Shown here: piece by piece, positions 16,237 to 23,866 of the stretch
Position numbering within the stretch: position 1 is the first letter of the stretch
Layout: the number at the start of each line of letters is the position of its first letter
NCBI GenBank assembly: GCA_964498125.1
Contig: CAZCGE010000110.1
Location: 1 to 56,171 of the forward strand
From: CAMDBL01 sp964498125
Lineage (GTDB): Bacteria > Pseudomonadota > Alphaproteobacteria > Rhizobiales > Hyphomicrobiaceae
DNA length: 56,171 nt
Reading direction: 5' to 3'
Position numbers and translations under genes: made by a program
Notes under the pieces: generated by a model
Databases searched by the model: none
Seen by the model: the letters and a program-made list of their open reading frames with translations, nothing else
What the model was told of the DNA's origin: nothing

Positions 16237-16593
16237 TCAATTCCGCGGCAGCTCCGGCACCAGTTCGACACGGCTGAGGGTGCGCCCGTTCGCCAGGTCC
16301 AGGATGGCGATGCCCGAGCCGCTGGCGGCATCGAAGTGCACGGCGAGCCGGTCGCCGGACAGTGCCATGGAACGGATCACGGCGCCCGCCGGCAAAGCCA
16401 GGCGCGGCGTGGCGGCGATGGCGGAAGCCGAAGCTGATTGCGCCGGGCCGCGCGACGCGAGATAGATCATGCGACCGATCACCGTGAGCACGCCCAGCAC
16501 AATGAGCACGCCCAACACCGCGACGATGATCTTGAGTGTGCGTTCGGTGTTGGGAGCCCGCTGACCGGCGGCGCCCTGCGCTTCGACATCCAT
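16237..16593 (-). CDS. Small single-pass membrane protein (DUF6476-like)
   Basis: The 118-residue protein has a short cytoplasmic N-terminus, one membrane helix (IIVAVLGVLIVLGVLTVIGRMIYL, about residues 21-44) and an outer domain rich in small beta-like repeats (LPAGAVIRSMALSGDRLAV, IAILDLANG). The arrangement and the position next to an rluD-type gene recall the DUF6476 family of Alphaproteobacteria; function unknown. The ATG at 16593 was preferred because the upstream extension overlaps the divergent rluD start and is arginine-rich. The two start codons are only 33 bases apart, so their promoters must overlap. Confidence 0.7.
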   Translation of the reverse strand: MDVEAQGAAGQRAPNTERTLKIIVAVLGVLIVLGVLTVIGRMIYLASRGPAQSASASAIAATPRLALPAGAVIRSMALSGDRLAVHFDAASGSGIAILDLANGRTLSRVELVPELPRN

Positions 16594-16625
16594 GGCCACC
16601 GTTCCTGCAGGACCCGCACACACCC

Positions 16626-17642
16626 ATGCCCCCCCATTCCGAGGCGACACCATCAAACCCGCGAACCACCGGGCCTGCCACGGCGGAGGACGCCGGTGTC
16701 CGGCTCGACCGCTGGCTCGTCGCGCAGCTCCCGGAATTGAGCCGTTCACGGCTGCAGGACCTGATCAAGACAGGCCACGTCAGCCGGGCGGGCCGGACCA
16801 TAGGTGACCCCGGCGGCAGGGTCAAACCCGGCGACGTCTACGTTGTCAATCTGCCGCCGCCCGAGCCGGCCATACCCGGCCCCGAGGCCATCGCGCTCGC
16901 CATCGCCTATGAAGACGAGCACCTGATCGTCATCGACAAGCCGGCGGGCCTGGTCGTGCATCCCGCCGCCGGACACGGCACCGGCACGCTGGTCAACGCC
17001 CTGATCGCGCACTGTGGGGACAGTTTGTCCGGCATCGGCGGTGTCAGGCGGCCGGGCATCGTGCACCGGCTGGACAAGGACACCTCGGGCTTGCTGGTCG
17101 TGGCCAAGTCCGATGTGGCGCATCAGGGGCTCTCCCGCCAGTTTGCCGCGCATGGACGCGACGGCGCCCTGCATCGCGCCTACGTCGGCGTCATCTGGGG
17201 AGTTCCGGATCGTCGCAGCGGTCGCATCGAAACCCCGATCGGGCGCAGTCCGGCCAACCGCCAGCGCATGGCGGTGGTGGCGCCGGCGGCGGGTCGGCAA
17301 GCCATCACACACTATAGCATCGAGCGCATGCTCAAGATCGGGCGCGCCGCGCCGCTTGCCACGATTGTCCGGCTGCAGCTGGAGACCGGCCGCACACACC
17401 AGATTCGCGTGCACATGGCCCATATCGGCCATCCCCTGCTCGGCGATCCGGTTTATGGCGCGGGTTTTGCCTCCAAGAGCCGCAATCTGCCGGTGCTGGC
17501 GCAGTCAGCCTTGCGCGCACTGTCGCGCCAGGCCCTGCATGCCGCGGAACTCGGCTTTGTACACCCCATCGATGGCCGTGCGCTGCGCTTTTCCAGCGCA
17601 CTGCCGCCGGATATGGCCGGGTTGATTGCGGCGCTGCGGTAG
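16626..17642 (+). CDS. 23S rRNA pseudouridine synthase, RluA/RluD family
   Basis: 338 residues: an N-terminal S4 RNA-binding domain (RLDRWLVAQLPELSRSRLQDLIKTG, about 23-47) and a catalytic RluA domain. The catalytic Asp is in GIVHRLDKDTSGLLVVAK. Downstream are LETGRTHQIRVHMAHIGHPLLGD and the C-terminal LHAAELGFVHP, all standard. S4 plus length favours RluD, which modifies helix 69 of 23S rRNA. ATG 16626 is the only sensible start. It ends with TAG, which shows that TAG is a normal stop in this genome. Confidence 0.92.
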   Translation: MPPHSEATPSNPRTTGPATAEDAGVRLDRWLVAQLPELSRSRLQDLIKTGHVSRAGRTIGDPGGRVKPGDVYVVNLPPPEPAIPGPEAIALAIAYEDEHLIVIDKPAGLVVHPAAGHGTGTLVNALIAHCGDSLSGIGGVRRPGIVHRLDKDTSGLLVVAKSDVAHQGLSRQFAAHGRDGALHRAYVGVIWGVPDRRSGRIETPIGRSPANRQRMAVVAPAAGRQAITHYSIERMLKIGRAAPLATIVRLQLETGRTHQIRVHMAHIGHPLLGDPVYGAGFASKSRNLPVLAQSALRALSRQALHAAELGFVHPIDGRALRFSSALPPDMAGLIAALR

Positions 17643-17661
17643 GTTCGGCGGATGTTGGGGT

Positions 17662-17674
17662 CCCCGTGTCGGGG
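17662..17674. terminator. Short hairpin between convergent rluD-type and coxE-like genes
   Basis: CCCCG-TGT-CGGGG lies in the 32-base gap between the two stop codons. The stem is only five pairs and there is no T-tract, so this is weak evidence for a shared terminator. Confidence 0.3.
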
Positions 17675-18931
17675 TCAGCTCCGCTCGCTCAGAGCCGCGG
17701 CGAGATCCGCCAGGCTGTCGAGGTTGTGGCAGGGCCGCACCTCCGAGACGTGCGCGGAAAGAGCCCGCGCGCCCGCCGCGATAGGTTCGTAGCGGTCGTA
17801 GCGCAGCAGCGGGTTCAGCCAGACCAGGCGCCGGCAATTGGCGCGCAGTTTGCGTGCCGCCCGCTCGATGCCATCGCCGCCGTCGCGATCGAGGCCATCG
17901 GTGAACAGCAAAACCGTGGCGCCCTGGCCAAGCACACGCCGCGCCCAGCGTTTGTTGAATTCCTCCAGCACCGCACCGATGCGCGTGCCGCCGGCCCAAT
18001 CCGTCACATCGCGTGACACCTTGGCGATCGCCGCGTCGGGATCGCGGTTTTTCAATTCGCGCGTGACGTGGCTCAGGCGGGTGCCGAACAGGAAGCCATG
18101 CACCCGATCGCTCTCGTTGGTGAGCGCGTAGAGAAAGTGCAGGAATACGCGCGCATAGGTGTCCATGCTGCCGGAGATATCACACAGCACAACCACCGGC
18201 GGACGCCGCCAGCGTCGCTGCTTCCACGCCGGCTGCAGGCTGTCGCCGCCCTTGGCCGCGGTCTCGCGCAGCAAGCGCCGCATGTCGAGCCGTTCGTGCC
18301 GCGCGCCCCGCTGGTGGCGCCGCGTTCGGACCTGGCGCGTTGCCAACACCAGCAAGCGAATGGCGCGACGGGCTGTGGCCAGCTCTTCAGCGCTCATCTG
18401 CTCGAAGTCTTTGGTGCGCTGCACGTCCGTATCCGAGAACGTGCCGATTGCGTCGAATTCGATCTCGTCCTGCTCCTCGGCCTTCGGCGGCGCGCGTTCG
18501 GCACGCTGCATGAGGCTATCGGCCAGCCGCCGCGACAGCGCCTTGTCGGGCGGCGCATCGGGCGAGGGCTGCGCCGGCAGCATCAGCGACATCATCTGCG
18601 CGAGATAGCCGGGGTCCTTCCAGAACATCAGGAAGGCCTGGTTGAAAATGTCGTGCTCGGAGCGCCGATTGACGAATACGGCGTGCAACGCCCAGTAGAG
18701 GATCTTCGGGCTGTCGATGCCGGCGGCCAGCACCGCGCGCGTCGCCAGCACGATCTTCTCCGGCCCGACCGGCAAACCCGAGGCGCGCAAGAGCCGCCCG
18801 AAATAGAGGATGTTCTCGCCGATGCGTCCGCCATCGACTTCAGATGCGATCAGGTTGGGGGCGAGGCGGGTGGGCGAAAGCCCATTTCTACCTCTATCGG
18901 CTGTGGGTATATCAGACAATTGTGGTTCCAA
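17675..18931 (-). CDS. CoxE-like von Willebrand factor A protein
   Basis: The 418-residue VWA protein belongs to the CoxE branch: an N-terminal helical part with LRASGLPVGPEKIVLATRAV, an acidic/basic central linker, then a VWA domain from about residue 245 with the metal-site motif VLCDISGSMDTYAR (DxSxS) and TVLLFTDGLDRDGGD. CoxE proteins act with the CoxD MoxR ATPase in maturing CO dehydrogenase. The only CoxD-like gene in view is at 2259-3197. The 5' end is uncertain: TTG 18931 is the first start in the open frame, and no ATG occurs before the conserved region. Confidence 0.88.
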   Translation of the reverse strand: MEPQLSDIPTADRGRNGLSPTRLAPNLIASEVDGGRIGENILYFGRLLRASGLPVGPEKIVLATRAVLAAGIDSPKILYWALHAVFVNRRSEHDIFNQAFLMFWKDPGYLAQMMSLMLPAQPSPDAPPDKALSRRLADSLMQRAERAPPKAEEQDEIEFDAIGTFSDTDVQRTKDFEQMSAEELATARRAIRLLVLATRQVRTRRHQRGARHERLDMRRLLRETAAKGGDSLQPAWKQRRWRRPPVVVLCDISGSMDTYARVFLHFLYALTNESDRVHGFLFGTRLSHVTRELKNRDPDAAIAKVSRDVTDWAGGTRIGAVLEEFNKRWARRVLGQGATVLLFTDGLDRDGGDGIERAARKLRANCRRLVWLNPLLRYDRYEPIAAGARALSAHVSEVRPCHNLDSLADLAAALSERS

Positions 18932-18984
18932 AGTCTAGGCTGGCCACAAGCACGGCCAGCCGATGCGCGGTCGCGCCGATCATC

Positions 18985-19773
18985 TCAATACGTCTTCGGC
19001 GCCGCCACCGGGCCCTCGCCCTTGGCTTCCTTGACGAAGGCCTGCGCCGCCGCCAGCAGCAGGCGCGCATCGTTGAGCAAGGTGCAGAGCTGGAAGCCTT
19101 CGGCGTAGCGCCTGGCCGCCGTTTTCGGGCTGTCGGTATGCACGCCGGCGATCAGGCCCTTGGCCCTGGTCTTCTTGCAGATGAGCTGCATCGCCTCGAG
19201 CACGCCCTTGTCGGTCGGGTCGAGCGTCGGCGGCTTGCCCATCGTCAGCGACAGGTCGCTCGGGCCGATGTAGGTGCCGCTGAGGCCGGGCACGGACAGG
19301 ATGGCGTCGAGATTTTCCACCGCCGTCGTCGTCTCGATCATGGCGAACATCAGGCATTCGTCGTTGGCGTGCTGCCAATAATCGGCGCCGGCATACTGCA
19401 CGGCGCGGTTGGGCCCCATCGAGCGTTGCCCCTTGGGCGCGTACCGGCCATAGCTGACGAAGGCCTCGGCTTCCGCCTTGGTGTTGATCATCGGGCAGAT
19501 GACGCCCATGGCGCCGGCATCGAGCAGCTTCATGATGATGCCGGGCTCGTTCCACGGCACCCGCACCATCGGCGTCGCGGCCGTCGTCGAGATCGCCTGC
19601 AGCATGGTGACGGCAATCTGGAAGTCGACTGGGCCGTGCTGCAGGTCGATGGTGACGCTGTCCCAGCCGGCGTGCGCCATCAGCTCGGCCGAATACGAGT
19701 TCGGGATGGCGCACCAGCCGTTGACGACGTTCTGGCCAGCGGCCAGCATTTTCTTGATCGCGTTGGGTCGCAT
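18985..19773 (-). CDS. HpcH/HpaI family aldolase (2-oxo acid aldolase)
   Basis: Class II aldolase of 262 residues that cleaves 4-hydroxy-2-oxo acids, usually releasing pyruvate. Motifs: SVTIDLQHGPVDF near residue 40, GAMGVICPMINTKAEAEAFV, MIETTTAVENLDAIL with the metal-binding Glu, and GLSGTYIGPSDLSLTMG with the metal-binding Asp. ATG 19773 has GGAGA upstream; an in-frame ATG lies at 19785. Last gene of an operon with a Ldh-type dehydrogenase, RraA-type protein and 2-hydroxyacid dehydrogenase, which points to breakdown of a hydroxy or sugar acid. A strong hairpin (19792-19817) sits just in front and may set its expression apart. Confidence 0.9.
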   Translation of the reverse strand: MRPNAIKKMLAAGQNVVNGWCAIPNSYSAELMAHAGWDSVTIDLQHGPVDFQIAVTMLQAISTTAATPMVRVPWNEPGIIMKLLDAGAMGVICPMINTKAEAEAFVSYGRYAPKGQRSMGPNRAVQYAGADYWQHANDECLMFAMIETTTAVENLDAILSVPGLSGTYIGPSDLSLTMGKPPTLDPTDKGVLEAMQLICKKTRAKGLIAGVHTDSPKTAARRYAEGFQLCTLLNDARLLLAAAQAFVKEAKGEGPVAAPKTY

Positions 19774-19791
19774 GGGTGTCTCCAATCTTCT

Positions 19792-19817
19792 CCCTCTCCC
19801 CGCGAGCGGGGAGAGGG
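19792..19817. repeat. CTCTCCCCGC/GCGGGGAGAG hairpin between operon genes
   Basis: A perfect stem of twelve pairs with the loop GA. Sequences of this type are scattered in many alphaproteobacterial genomes. Here it lies in the 60-base gap between the 2-hydroxyacid dehydrogenase and the aldolase and could be an mRNA stabiliser or partial terminator. Confidence 0.7.
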
Positions 19818-19833
19818 GCGGGGTGAGGGGAAA

Positions 19834-20817
19834 TCAAGTCTTCATGCGCGGCGCCTTCAGGCCGTTGACGATCATGCTCTCATCCAGCATGCCGTCGAAG
19901 TAGTCGCAGACATTCTTGACGCACTGCATGGCCATGCGACGCACGGCCTCCTCGGTGGCGGCCGCCGAGTGCGGCGACAGGATCAGGTTCTTGGCGCGCA
20001 GCAGGGGATCGTCGGGCGGCAGCGGCTCGCGCACCTGCACGTCGAAGGCGGCGGCCGCGATCTGGCCGGACTCCAGTGCCTTGATCAGCGCCGCTTCGTC
20101 GACGATGCCGCCGCGTGCGCAGTTGATCAGCCGCGCCGTCTTCTTCATGACGGCAAACTCCTTGGCGCCGACGAGGCCGACGGTCGCCTCGTTTTTGGGA
20201 ATGTGCAGCGTCAGGATGTCGACTTCCGGCAGGCGCGCACGCCAGTCGACGACCGGCTCGCAGCCCAGGCTAAGAATCTCGTCATCCGACTTGGCGATGT
20301 CGACGCCGAGGCAGCGCATGCCGAAGGCGTTGGCGATGCGCGCCACCTGCGAGCCGATGCGGCCGAGGCCGATGATCAGCAGCGTCTTGCCCATCAGCTC
20401 GAAGGCCATGCGGCTGTTCTTGGCAGGCATGTAATTGTCGTTGCGCACGCCCGCGTCGTAGCTGTTGAACTGCTTGGCCAACATCAGCATGAAGCCGAAG
20501 GTGTGCTCGAGCACGGCCTGCACATTGGCGAGGCCGACATCGGTGGCAATGATGCCCTTCTCCGCCAGTGCCGGCAGATCAAGATTGTCCAGGCCGACGC
20601 CGTGACGGGCGACGATTTTCAGGTTATGCGCGCGCTCGATCAATTGCCGATCGACGCGGCTGACGCGCACGATGAACGCATTGATGTCGGGCATGATGCG
20701 CGACAGGGCTTCCGGATCGAAGCTCGGCGGCACAATCATCTCGAAATCGTCGCGCTTGTCCAACGCCGCGCGCGCATCCGGGTGCAGTTCGGGGAAGATC
20801 AGAATTTTCTTTTTCAT
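19834..20817 (-). CDS. D-isomer-specific 2-hydroxyacid dehydrogenase (SerA-like)
   Basis: The 327-residue NAD-dependent oxidoreductase interconverts a D-2-hydroxy acid and a 2-oxo acid. The NAD-binding motif is GLGRIGSQVARIANAFGMRCLGVD near residues 150-173. The catalytic Arg lies in NCARGGIVDEAAL, the Glu in the REPLPPDDPL segment and the His in LSPHSAAATEEA. It resembles 3-phosphoglycerate dehydrogenase but lacks the ACT regulatory domain. Seven bases separate it from the preceding RraA-type gene. With its neighbours it likely oxidises or reduces a pathway intermediate rather than making serine. Confidence 0.9.
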   Translation of the reverse strand: MKKKILIFPELHPDARAALDKRDDFEMIVPPSFDPEALSRIMPDINAFIVRVSRVDRQLIERAHNLKIVARHGVGLDNLDLPALAEKGIIATDVGLANVQAVLEHTFGFMLMLAKQFNSYDAGVRNDNYMPAKNSRMAFELMGKTLLIIGLGRIGSQVARIANAFGMRCLGVDIAKSDDEILSLGCEPVVDWRARLPEVDILTLHIPKNEATVGLVGAKEFAVMKKTARLINCARGGIVDEAALIKALESGQIAAAAFDVQVREPLPPDDPLLRAKNLILSPHSAAATEEAVRRMAMQCVKNVCDYFDGMLDESMIVNGLKAPRMKT

Positions 20818-20824
20818 GTAGCCC

Positions 20825-21526
20825 TCAATGAATCTCGTCTTGCTTCTTCAGCGCTTCCGTCAATTTCGCCACCGTGAAACCCGGCGCCCGCGCCATGTCG
20901 AGGATCACGGCCTCCTTGCGCGCCAGCAGATCGCAGGCGGCTGGAATCTTGTCGGCGATCGCTTCGGGAACGACGACGGCGCCGTGCTGGTCCATGTGGA
21001 TCAGGTCGCCGGAGCGCACCAGCATGCCGGCGACCCGCACCTCCTTGCCGAAGTCGGCGAGGTGCACGTGGGCGTGCGAGGGTGCGATCGAGCCCGCCAG
21101 CACCTGCAATCCCGGCGCCCATTGCGGGATGTCGCGGATGCAGCCGTCGGTGACGACGCCGACCGAGCCGAGCGCCTTGTGGATGCTGCTCTGCACCTCG
21201 CCCCAGTAGGCGCCATAGCCGACGTCGGCGCCGTCCAAGTCCTGGATGACGACGATCGAGGGGGCGGGCCCACCGCTGGCCACATATTCATAATAGCCGA
21301 TGCGCTGGGCGCGCGCGTCCGCGCCGCTTTTTTCCGAGGCGTGCGTCGTGCGGATGGTGGCGGTGCGCGCGTAACCGACCACCGGCGCCATGGCCGGAAA
21401 CGGGCAGACCAGTGGCTTGACCGTGTAGCCAGTCAGCCGCCGCTCGGGCGCGACGATCTCCAGCGCATTGCAGATGGTCGGTGTGTCGAAAGTGGCGAGC
21501 TGTTTCAGGAGATCGGGTTTCAGCAT
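20825..21526 (-). CDS. RraA family protein (probable 4-hydroxy-2-oxoacid aldolase/decarboxylase)
   Basis: The 233-residue product has the RraA-like fold of HMG/CHA aldolases and oxaloacetate decarboxylases. The signature WGEVQSSIHKALGSVGVVTDGCIRD carries the Gly-rich turn and the Arg-Asp pair used for pyruvate and metal binding. LATFDTPTICNALE at the N-terminus is also typical. Proteins of this type in catabolic operons are enzymes and not RNase E regulators. ATG 21526 follows GGAGGA; the frame stays open through the upstream hairpin repeat. Confidence 0.88.
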   Translation of the reverse strand: MLKPDLLKQLATFDTPTICNALEIVAPERRLTGYTVKPLVCPFPAMAPVVGYARTATIRTTHASEKSGADARAQRIGYYEYVASGGPAPSIVVIQDLDGADVGYGAYWGEVQSSIHKALGSVGVVTDGCIRDIPQWAPGLQVLAGSIAPSHAHVHLADFGKEVRVAGMLVRSGDLIHMDQHGAVVVPEAIADKIPAACDLLARKEAVILDMARAPGFTVAKLTEALKKQDEIH

Positions 21527-21543
21527 GGGGGTCCTCCAAGTGC

Positions 21544-21628
21544 AGGCGTGAGTGGTGAGTGGTGAGTGGTGAAGTGCAGGGGTGTCGCCACTGATGCCTT
21601 TCACCATTCACGACTCACCACTCACGCT
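21544..21628. repeat. Long GTGAGTGGTGA hairpin, type C copy 1
   Basis: GGCGTGAGTGGTGAGTGGTG and the following GTGA form one arm; the opposite arm (21600-21628) is its reverse complement with three or four mismatches over about 29 bases. Each arm is itself a tandem of GTGAGTG units. The right arm runs through the last codons and the stop of the Ldh-type gene. A second copy is at 23770-23865. Confidence 0.8.
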
Positions 21629-22702
21629 TTGAATCTTCCGCTCATCGACCCCCGCGTCCCTGGCAGCCTTGACGATCGCGGCCCAGGTGTCTTCCGAGAT
21701 GGGAACGCCCTCGGCGAGGCGTTTCTTGCGCATGCGCACCTCGGGCTCGCCGGGGATCAGCACCTCGCCGCCGGCGGCAATCGGCTTCGAGCTTTTGAAG
21801 AACTCAGTATAGCGCGTCACGTCCTTGGGAAAGAAGCCATCGGGATCGAGCCGCTTGGGGTCGATATAGATCGATAGCATGCCGTTGGCGAATTTGCCGC
21901 GCTCCAGATCGGTGGCACCCGTTCCCGTCAGCGAGCCGCCCAGCAACTCGACCATGAAGGCAAGGCCCGAGCCCTTGTGTTCGCCAAACGCGCGGATGGC
22001 GCCCAAGCCGAGCTTGTAGTCGCGCGGCCCTTTCTGCTCGTAATCGCCGTAGAGCGCGTGTGGGTCGCCGGTCTGACTGCCATCGGGCTGCACCAGGGCG
22101 TCATCGGGGAGATATTTGCCGCCCTGGCTCGCCACCAGCACCTTGCCCTCGGCGACGATCGATGTGGCGAAATCGAGCAGCAATGGGTCGTCGCCGGCGC
22201 GCGGGATGCCGATCGTATGCGGCGCGGTCGACAGACGGCGCTCGACACCGCCGTAGGGCGCCACCAGCACGCTGCCCGAAGCGTTGACCCAGTGCATCGA
22301 GACGAGACCTGCCGCAGCCGCCTGCTCCGCCCACTGGCCGACCCGCCCGATGTGGCCGGCGTTGCGCATGGCGATGCAGGCCAGGCCCAACTCTTTCGCC
22401 TTCTTGATGCCGATATCGACGGCCTGCGGCGTCACCCACGGTCCAAAGCCGTACTCGGCATCGAGCACCGCCAGCACCGGCGTCTCACTGATGACCCTGA
22501 CCGTGCGGCCGGCAACGACGGTACCGTCCTTCTGCTGCTGCACATAGCGCGGCACACGCACGACGCCGTGGCTGTCGTGGCCGGTCAGATTGGCGCCGAC
22601 CAGCGATGTGGCGATCTGCCGCGCCTCGGCCGGCGCGCAGCCGGCTGCCGTGAAGATGTCGGCGATGAAGCCACCGAGGCGGTCCGCGGCGATGGTGATC
22701 AT
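21608..22702 (-). CDS. Ldh/malate-sulfolactate dehydrogenase family oxidoreductase
   Basis: The 364-residue protein belongs to the second malate/L-lactate dehydrogenase family (Ldh2/MDH-like): TGHDSHGVVRVPRYV carries the catalytic His, followed by AMRNAGHIGRVGQWAE and GEHKGSGLAFMVELLGG. These enzymes oxidise a 2-hydroxy acid with NAD(P). It is the first gene of the catabolic operon. The last residues (SVSGES) are encoded by the right arm of a palindromic repeat, so the C-terminus has been reshaped by that element. ATG 22702 gives ITIAADRLGGF; an upstream in-frame ATG at 22732 is possible. Confidence 0.9.
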   Translation of the reverse strand: MITIAADRLGGFIADIFTAAGCAPAEARQIATSLVGANLTGHDSHGVVRVPRYVQQQKDGTVVAGRTVRVISETPVLAVLDAEYGFGPWVTPQAVDIGIKKAKELGLACIAMRNAGHIGRVGQWAEQAAAAGLVSMHWVNASGSVLVAPYGGVERRLSTAPHTIGIPRAGDDPLLLDFATSIVAEGKVLVASQGGKYLPDDALVQPDGSQTGDPHALYGDYEQKGPRDYKLGLGAIRAFGEHKGSGLAFMVELLGGSLTGTGATDLERGKFANGMLSIYIDPKRLDPDGFFPKDVTRYTEFFKSSKPIAAGGEVLIPGEPEVRMRKKRLAEGVPISEDTWAAIVKAARDAGVDERKIQSVSGES

Positions 22703-22843
22703 GGAAGGTCCCCGAAATCCGTGCTGAGCCATTCCTAAAGGACAGCCACGCTCCTGTCACGGCAACAGCAAGGCGTCAGCATGCGCCGCGCCCCGCGCCA
22801 GAAAGCGCTACCCTCGGATCGCGACGGACGATAAAATGCGGCT

Positions 22844-23080
22844 ATGCCAACGATCGATGAAAAACTCGAAGCCCTGTTCGCCAAGGTTCGGGCGCTGCCC
22901 GAGCCGCGCCAACAGCTGATCGTCGAGACGCTGACCGAGCTGACCGACCCCACGCCTTACCGGCTTTCAGGGGACGAGCTGGCGGTGCTCGAGCCGGAGC
23001 TCGAAGGTGCGCGCCGCGGCGAGTTCGCATCCCAGGCAGAAGTGGATGCGATCTTGAACAAGCCGTGGACGAAATCATAG
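22844..23080 (+). CDS. Probable antitoxin of a ParE/RelE-type module
   Basis: The 78-residue acidic protein (TIDEKLEALFAKVRALPEP, then LEPELEGARRGEFASQAEVDAILNK) is followed after 24 bases by a RelE/ParE-type toxin gene. Its C-terminal EFASQAEVDAILNKPW segment is the kind of toxin-binding tail seen in short RelB/ParD-like antitoxins. No clear ribbon-helix-helix can be assigned by eye, so the DNA-binding fold is open. ATG start; size and order fit a type II module. Confidence 0.75.
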   Translation: MPTIDEKLEALFAKVRALPEPRQQLIVETLTELTDPTPYRLSGDELAVLEPELEGARRGEFASQAEVDAILNKPWTKS

Positions 23081-23104
23081 GGCTCGTGATGGGAGTTGCG
23101 ACGC

Positions 23105-23398
23105 GTGAAGGTCGAGCTGCGTCCGCGAGCAGTCACCGATCTCGAGGAGATCAGGGACTTCCTTCTGGAGAATGCCAGCGAGCAAGCTGCCAACCGCGTG
23201 CGTCAGCACCTGCAGCAAAGAATACGCTCACTCGGCAAGCGACCGGTTCGACCAACGGCGACCAGTCATCCCAGCATACGTATTCTCAGTCCCACCAAGT
23301 ATCCCTATCGCATCTACTACACGGTCATCGACCGGACGGTCGTCGTCCTGCATGTCCGCCACACATCGCGACAACTGCCCGACCTCGACGAGCTGTAG
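23105..23398 (+). CDS. RelE/ParE family toxin
   Basis: The 97-residue protein shows the ParE pattern: VELRPRAVTDLEEIRDFLLE at the N-terminus, then ANRVRQHLQQRIRSLGKRP, and the core strands YRIYYTVIDRTVVVLHVRHTSRQ. ParE toxins act on DNA gyrase and RelE toxins on ribosome-bound mRNA; which applies cannot be read here. GTG 23105 has GGGAG upstream, while an in-frame TTG at 23096 is possible. It ends with TAG. Confidence 0.88.
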   Translation: MKVELRPRAVTDLEEIRDFLLENASEQAANRVRQHLQQRIRSLGKRPVRPTATSHPSIRILSPTKYPYRIYYTVIDRTVVVLHVRHTSRQLPDLDEL

Positions 23399-23428
23399 AT
23401 CAGTCGGACCACGCGTTTCGCGGAGCGC

Positions 23429-23749
23429 TCAAAACAGCTTCAGCCCCGGCGGCAGCGGCAGGCCGCCGGTCACCTCCTGCATCCTCGACTGCATGTTGGC
23501 TTCGACCTTGGCCTTGGCGTCCTGGAACGCGGCCACGATCAGGTCCTCGACGATCTCGGTCTCGTCGGGCTTCATCAGTGACGCATCGATCTTGACGCCG
23601 CGCGCCTCGCCCTTGCCGTTGAGCGTCACCTTGACCAGGCCCGCGCCCGACTGGCCGGTCACCTCCATCGCCGCCAGCTCCTCCTGCATCGTCTGCATGC
23701 GCGCCTGCAGCTGCTGCACCTGCTGCATCATGCCCATGACGTCTTTCAT
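23429..23749 (-). CDS. YbaB/EbfC family nucleoid-associated protein
   Basis: The 106-residue dimeric DNA-binding protein, normally encoded directly after dnaX, starts with a Met/Gln-rich helix (MKDVMGMMQQVQQLQARMQ) followed by VTGQSGAGLVKVTLNGKGE and the basic/acidic core IDASLMKPDETEIVEDLIVAAF. Size and motifs are typical. It follows dnaX on the same strand but is separated from it by the type C hairpin (23770-23865). The expected third partner recR is not next to it but lies about 10.7 kb away on the opposite strand. Confidence 0.95.
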   Translation of the reverse strand: MKDVMGMMQQVQQLQARMQTMQEELAAMEVTGQSGAGLVKVTLNGKGEARGVKIDASLMKPDETEIVEDLIVAAFQDAKAKVEANMQSRMQEVTGGLPLPPGLKLF

Positions 23750-23769
23750 TGTGTCGCTCCTCTTGGAAA

Positions 23770-23865
23770 AGCGTGAATGGTGAGTGGTGAGTCGTGAGTG
23801 GTAGGCCCGTTATGGCGCGGTCTGCTCGATCCACCACTCACCATTCACGACTCACCACTCACGCC
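23770..23865. repeat. Long GTGAGTGGTGA hairpin, type C copy 2
   Basis: The left arm at 23770-23801 and the right arm at 23831-23865 are nearly perfect reverse complements over more than 30 bases, built from GTGAGTGGT and GTGAATGGT units. It fills the spacer between dnaX and the YbaB gene and stops two bases before the dnaX stop codon. Same family as 21544-21628. Confidence 0.8.
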
Positions 23866-23866
23866 T

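Noticed and set aside
18844..20877. A 677-codon open frame on the plus strand
   Set aside because: It lies opposite the CoxE-like, aldolase and dehydrogenase genes, has His/Arg/Gly-rich composition and no domain; it is an antisense shadow caused by high GC.
21544..23865. GTGAGTGGTGA units considered as a CRISPR-like array
   Set aside because: The units are contiguous, form inverted arms, have no spacers of constant length and there are no cas genes.
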